Shown here piece by piece: positions 61,437 to 64,000 of a DNA stretch of 64,000 nucleotides. The position numbers and the translations under genes were made by a program. This DNA comes from Trochalopteron elliotii (taxonomy: Eukaryota; Chordata; Aves; Passeriformes; Leiothrichidae), in contig JANPWX010000028.1 of the NCBI GenBank assembly GCA_024734555.1, positions 2,663,517-2,727,516 of the forward strand, written 5' to 3'. The notes beneath the pieces were generated by a model. That model was not told the DNA's origin, searched no databases, and worked only from the letters and a program-made list of their open reading frames with translations. How positions within the stretch are numbered: position 1 is the first letter of the stretch; each line of letters starts with the position of its first letter.

Positions 61437-63316
61437 ATTTTAACTTATTTTTTTTCTTTTTTTTCAAGCAGATGTGAGCTTGCTTTGGTTGTGCTCCAAG
61501 CAGGCACAACTTCTTGTGCCCACGCTATCAGCAAAGGCTTAGTAGCTCAGGCTTACTAACCATGGCTACACTGTTTATGGTTTGGAGCTGACTCATACCC
61601 ATCCAGAGTAAAGGCAGACAACAGTGCTGCTAAAACCATAAGAGACCTGAAAAACAATTCCAGACACATGCAGAATAAGCTAGTTGTGTCTACCCAGAAA
61701 GCATAAAGGTCTTAGACTTTCAGCAGGGCACTGTCCATAAAAGTTTAAATTAATCTTAGCACTGAGCTACAGGAATTCGTCTTGCAGTTCTTGTCCTTCA
61801 ATCCAGTGACTTAGCTGCATTTACCCTGTGGCAAAACTTCTCTTCTTAGTTTTGAAACTGGAGCACACTCTTCAGTTCTCTGCTCCATAAGTGATCTAAT
61901 CCTTATTATTAACTGGTTTTGTTGACTTCTGCTTTCAGCCATGAGATTGTTAGTCTCATTTTTCTGTTCTCTGATATTTCATCCATATTGTGTGACATTG
62001 GCTAAATCCAGCTGATGTGCATCAAATAAAATACTGATATACCCATAAAAAAAGAAAAAAAACCAAATTATTTCAGGCCTCAAATTTGGATATGTCCAAG
62101 GCTAAAATGAAAATCTGAAACAAATCTTTCAGCTTTCTTCTGAAAGTGTATGTGAATCTCAGCACTCGTGTCATGTCTGCACCAGCTGAATTAGTAAAAT
62201 CATGATTTGTCTCAATCTCTCCAAGACAAAAGAGGAAACATAGTCAGGAAGCCTAGCTGACCTTAGAGAAACCTCAGGGATCTGAGCTCTGCTTTGACAA
62301 TTTATGCATTTTATAAGAAATATTCAGTGAAGAAAATTCATGGAGAGTTCTTGGAGCAGAAACTAAAAACCTAGATCTCCCTGCTCCTGAGTAAAGGACC
62401 TAAGGCTCTGAAGTCTAGGATCACATTTTCTTTTTCACTGGGTGGAACTCAAAGACTTTTTTCATTTCGCTGGTGCTGATAAATTGCTGGCAGCTGCAAC
62501 TCCAACAGGTGGCAGATGTTCAGAAAACACAGCTAAAAGACCATTGATTCCAAGTTTGTCGATCAGCTCCTGTTCTTAAGAAGACATTTCTGCCACATGT
62601 CCTGAAGAGAGGAGACATCCCTCTTAAAATGTTGAGTGCCTAAGTGCTAGAGCAGAGCTGGAATTACCATCAGCACTGGTTAGGTGTAGGCAAGCCAAAA
62701 CTGTAGAGCAAGCTGACTGTAACTCCTAGTGCTACCTCCCTCTGACCACAGACAGTGCAGGAACCTGACGTGACTCCACCCAAAAATTTCATAAGTCCTG
62801 CACAAGATAAAGGGATTGCAACTTTCAGTGCTGTGATGTTCACTTACAGATACAGATGCAAGCTCTCAAGAAAAATACCAATTTCTCGGGGATGGTGGTT
62901 GTACTGCATTTGTCGTGACAATATGTGTCATTTCAAGGGCAAACACATGTCTTATGAATGTCTGAACTCTACACTGCAACAACCTTCTCCAAGGACAAAA
63001 GGATAATAATTCTATATCTTGTGCTTCAAAAATTTGAGCCTAAATAATTCAATGAGAGGTGTGTCTTTTCCCCTTAGTTTTAATAAGGATAGGATTTCAT
63101 TCTTCATATGCATCTCTTCTCCATGTCTCACAGTGTAATGGCCAAACCTGGCAATGTTTTTAGTCAGTGATGGAAAGCCTGTCTATGTGTTCTCCACATA
63201 ATGAGGAGTGTTACATTGGCCTAACAAGTAGAGCTGACTGAAAGCTGGTTGCTTCCTTCTGAAGCATGGAGGATGGACTGTATGTTACACCATTGTTCAG
63301 GCACACTGATTCCACA

Positions 63317-63335
63317 ACAGAGGTATTACCTCTGT
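63317..63335. repeat. Perfect 9-bp palindrome
   Basis: ACAGAGGTA (63317-63325) and TACCTCTGT (63327-63335) are complementary around a single central T. Confidence 0.88.
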
Positions 63336-64000
63336 ATTACAAGGTAACAGTGATAAGAGCAAATTTCTTTTTCATAATCTAGCTGCATACATAGCTGTAG
63401 ATAAGGTATTTAAAGGGAAACAAAGAAGCAGACAAAGCTGCAGAGGTGGGCTTGAAGCTTGACCCCATTAATTTCTTTTCCAAGACAAACTTTCAGTTAA
63501 GAAGCCAGAGAAACCTTAAATAAACAATGTAACTTTTTAGCATATATCTTATTCTCTATCTAAAGTACAATATTGTCATATGCAGCATGTATTACAATAA
63601 CATACTACAGTATATGTGAGGGAATGTATATTACTTTACATTTTCTATTACATGTTGTACATTTTGTACAGATGTGCATTTACAAATAATTGGATGTTTA
63701 AATATAAAATCAAGTTTACATCCTAATTTAAGGAAAGTTTTAAAGATAAATGGAACTCATAGTATATTGTTCAGTATGAACTGAACAATCTCACTTCCCC
63801 TCACCTTCAAATATACGTCGTGCATAGAGAGGTACTATAGCAAAACACTGAGGCAGTTTGACTTTACAAAGTGCTATGTCCAAGTGCTTTCAGAATCCAT
63901 TAGCATACTACACTCTAGCAGCTTTGATTGCGTCTCACAAGAGTTAAAAGAAATTCACTTAATCAGTGAATTTTCAGCTAGGCTGTACTCAGTTTACCAA

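Larger units (their letters stand above)
48031..64000. other. Intergenic, no gene recognised
   Basis: AT-rich sequence to the window end. It holds a short CR1 tail (52393-52445), a hexanucleotide repeat (51634-51710), a CAT repeat (55005-55029), a purine-rich tract (61362-61436) and small inverted or direct repeats. ORFs reach only about 120 codons and carry no recognised domain. Confidence 0.6.

Overview
The window looks like avian nuclear DNA. It is AT-rich and intron-bearing. It carries several 5'-truncated CR1 retrotransposon copies ending in the CR1-type tail (ATTCTATG-like), and two short sequences that look like solo retroviral LTRs. No bacterial-type, organellar or RNA-gene signals were seen. 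The species cannot be fixed from the sequence alone.

The only protein-coding gene I can support is a complete orthologue of LCA5 (lebercilin), on the + strand. It starts in a CpG-rich promoter at about 1-372. A non-coding first exon ends at a GTAAGT donor at 315. Seven coding exons follow: 4938-5136, 7569-8098, 9647-9784, 11021-11117, 12234-12379, 14220-14352 and 16140-16945. All splice phases agree, and the join gives 682 codons plus a TGA stop, close to the human protein (697 aa). Lebercilin is a coiled-coil protein of the ciliary axoneme and basal body, needed for photoreceptor intraflagellar transport. Mutations in the human gene cause Leber congenital amaurosis type 5. The short 3' UTR may end after an ATTAAA at 17530.

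From about 17.6 kb to 64 kb I find no convincing gene, so this looks like intergenic desert downstream of LCA5. In human the next gene on that side is HMGN3; nothing resembling its short exons was recognised here. The region holds CR1 fragments (21428, 24080, 29690, 47891, 52393), a tentative reverse-oriented solo LTR (20013-20527), and a well-bounded forward solo LTR (33157-33427) with TG...CA ends and a perfect 6-bp target duplication. It also holds simple repeats (a TTTTGG hexanucleotide at 51.6 kb, CAT at 55.0 kb, CAAA-rich DNA at 31.8 kb) and several perfect or near-perfect hairpins.

No new multi-gene system is visible. The points most worth a second look are the 6-bp-TSD solo LTR, the chain of upstream ORFs in the LCA5 5' UTR, an 11-bp hairpin just before LCA5 exon 5, a 13-bp perfect hairpin at 43.7 kb, and two unexplained ORFs of about 180 codons.
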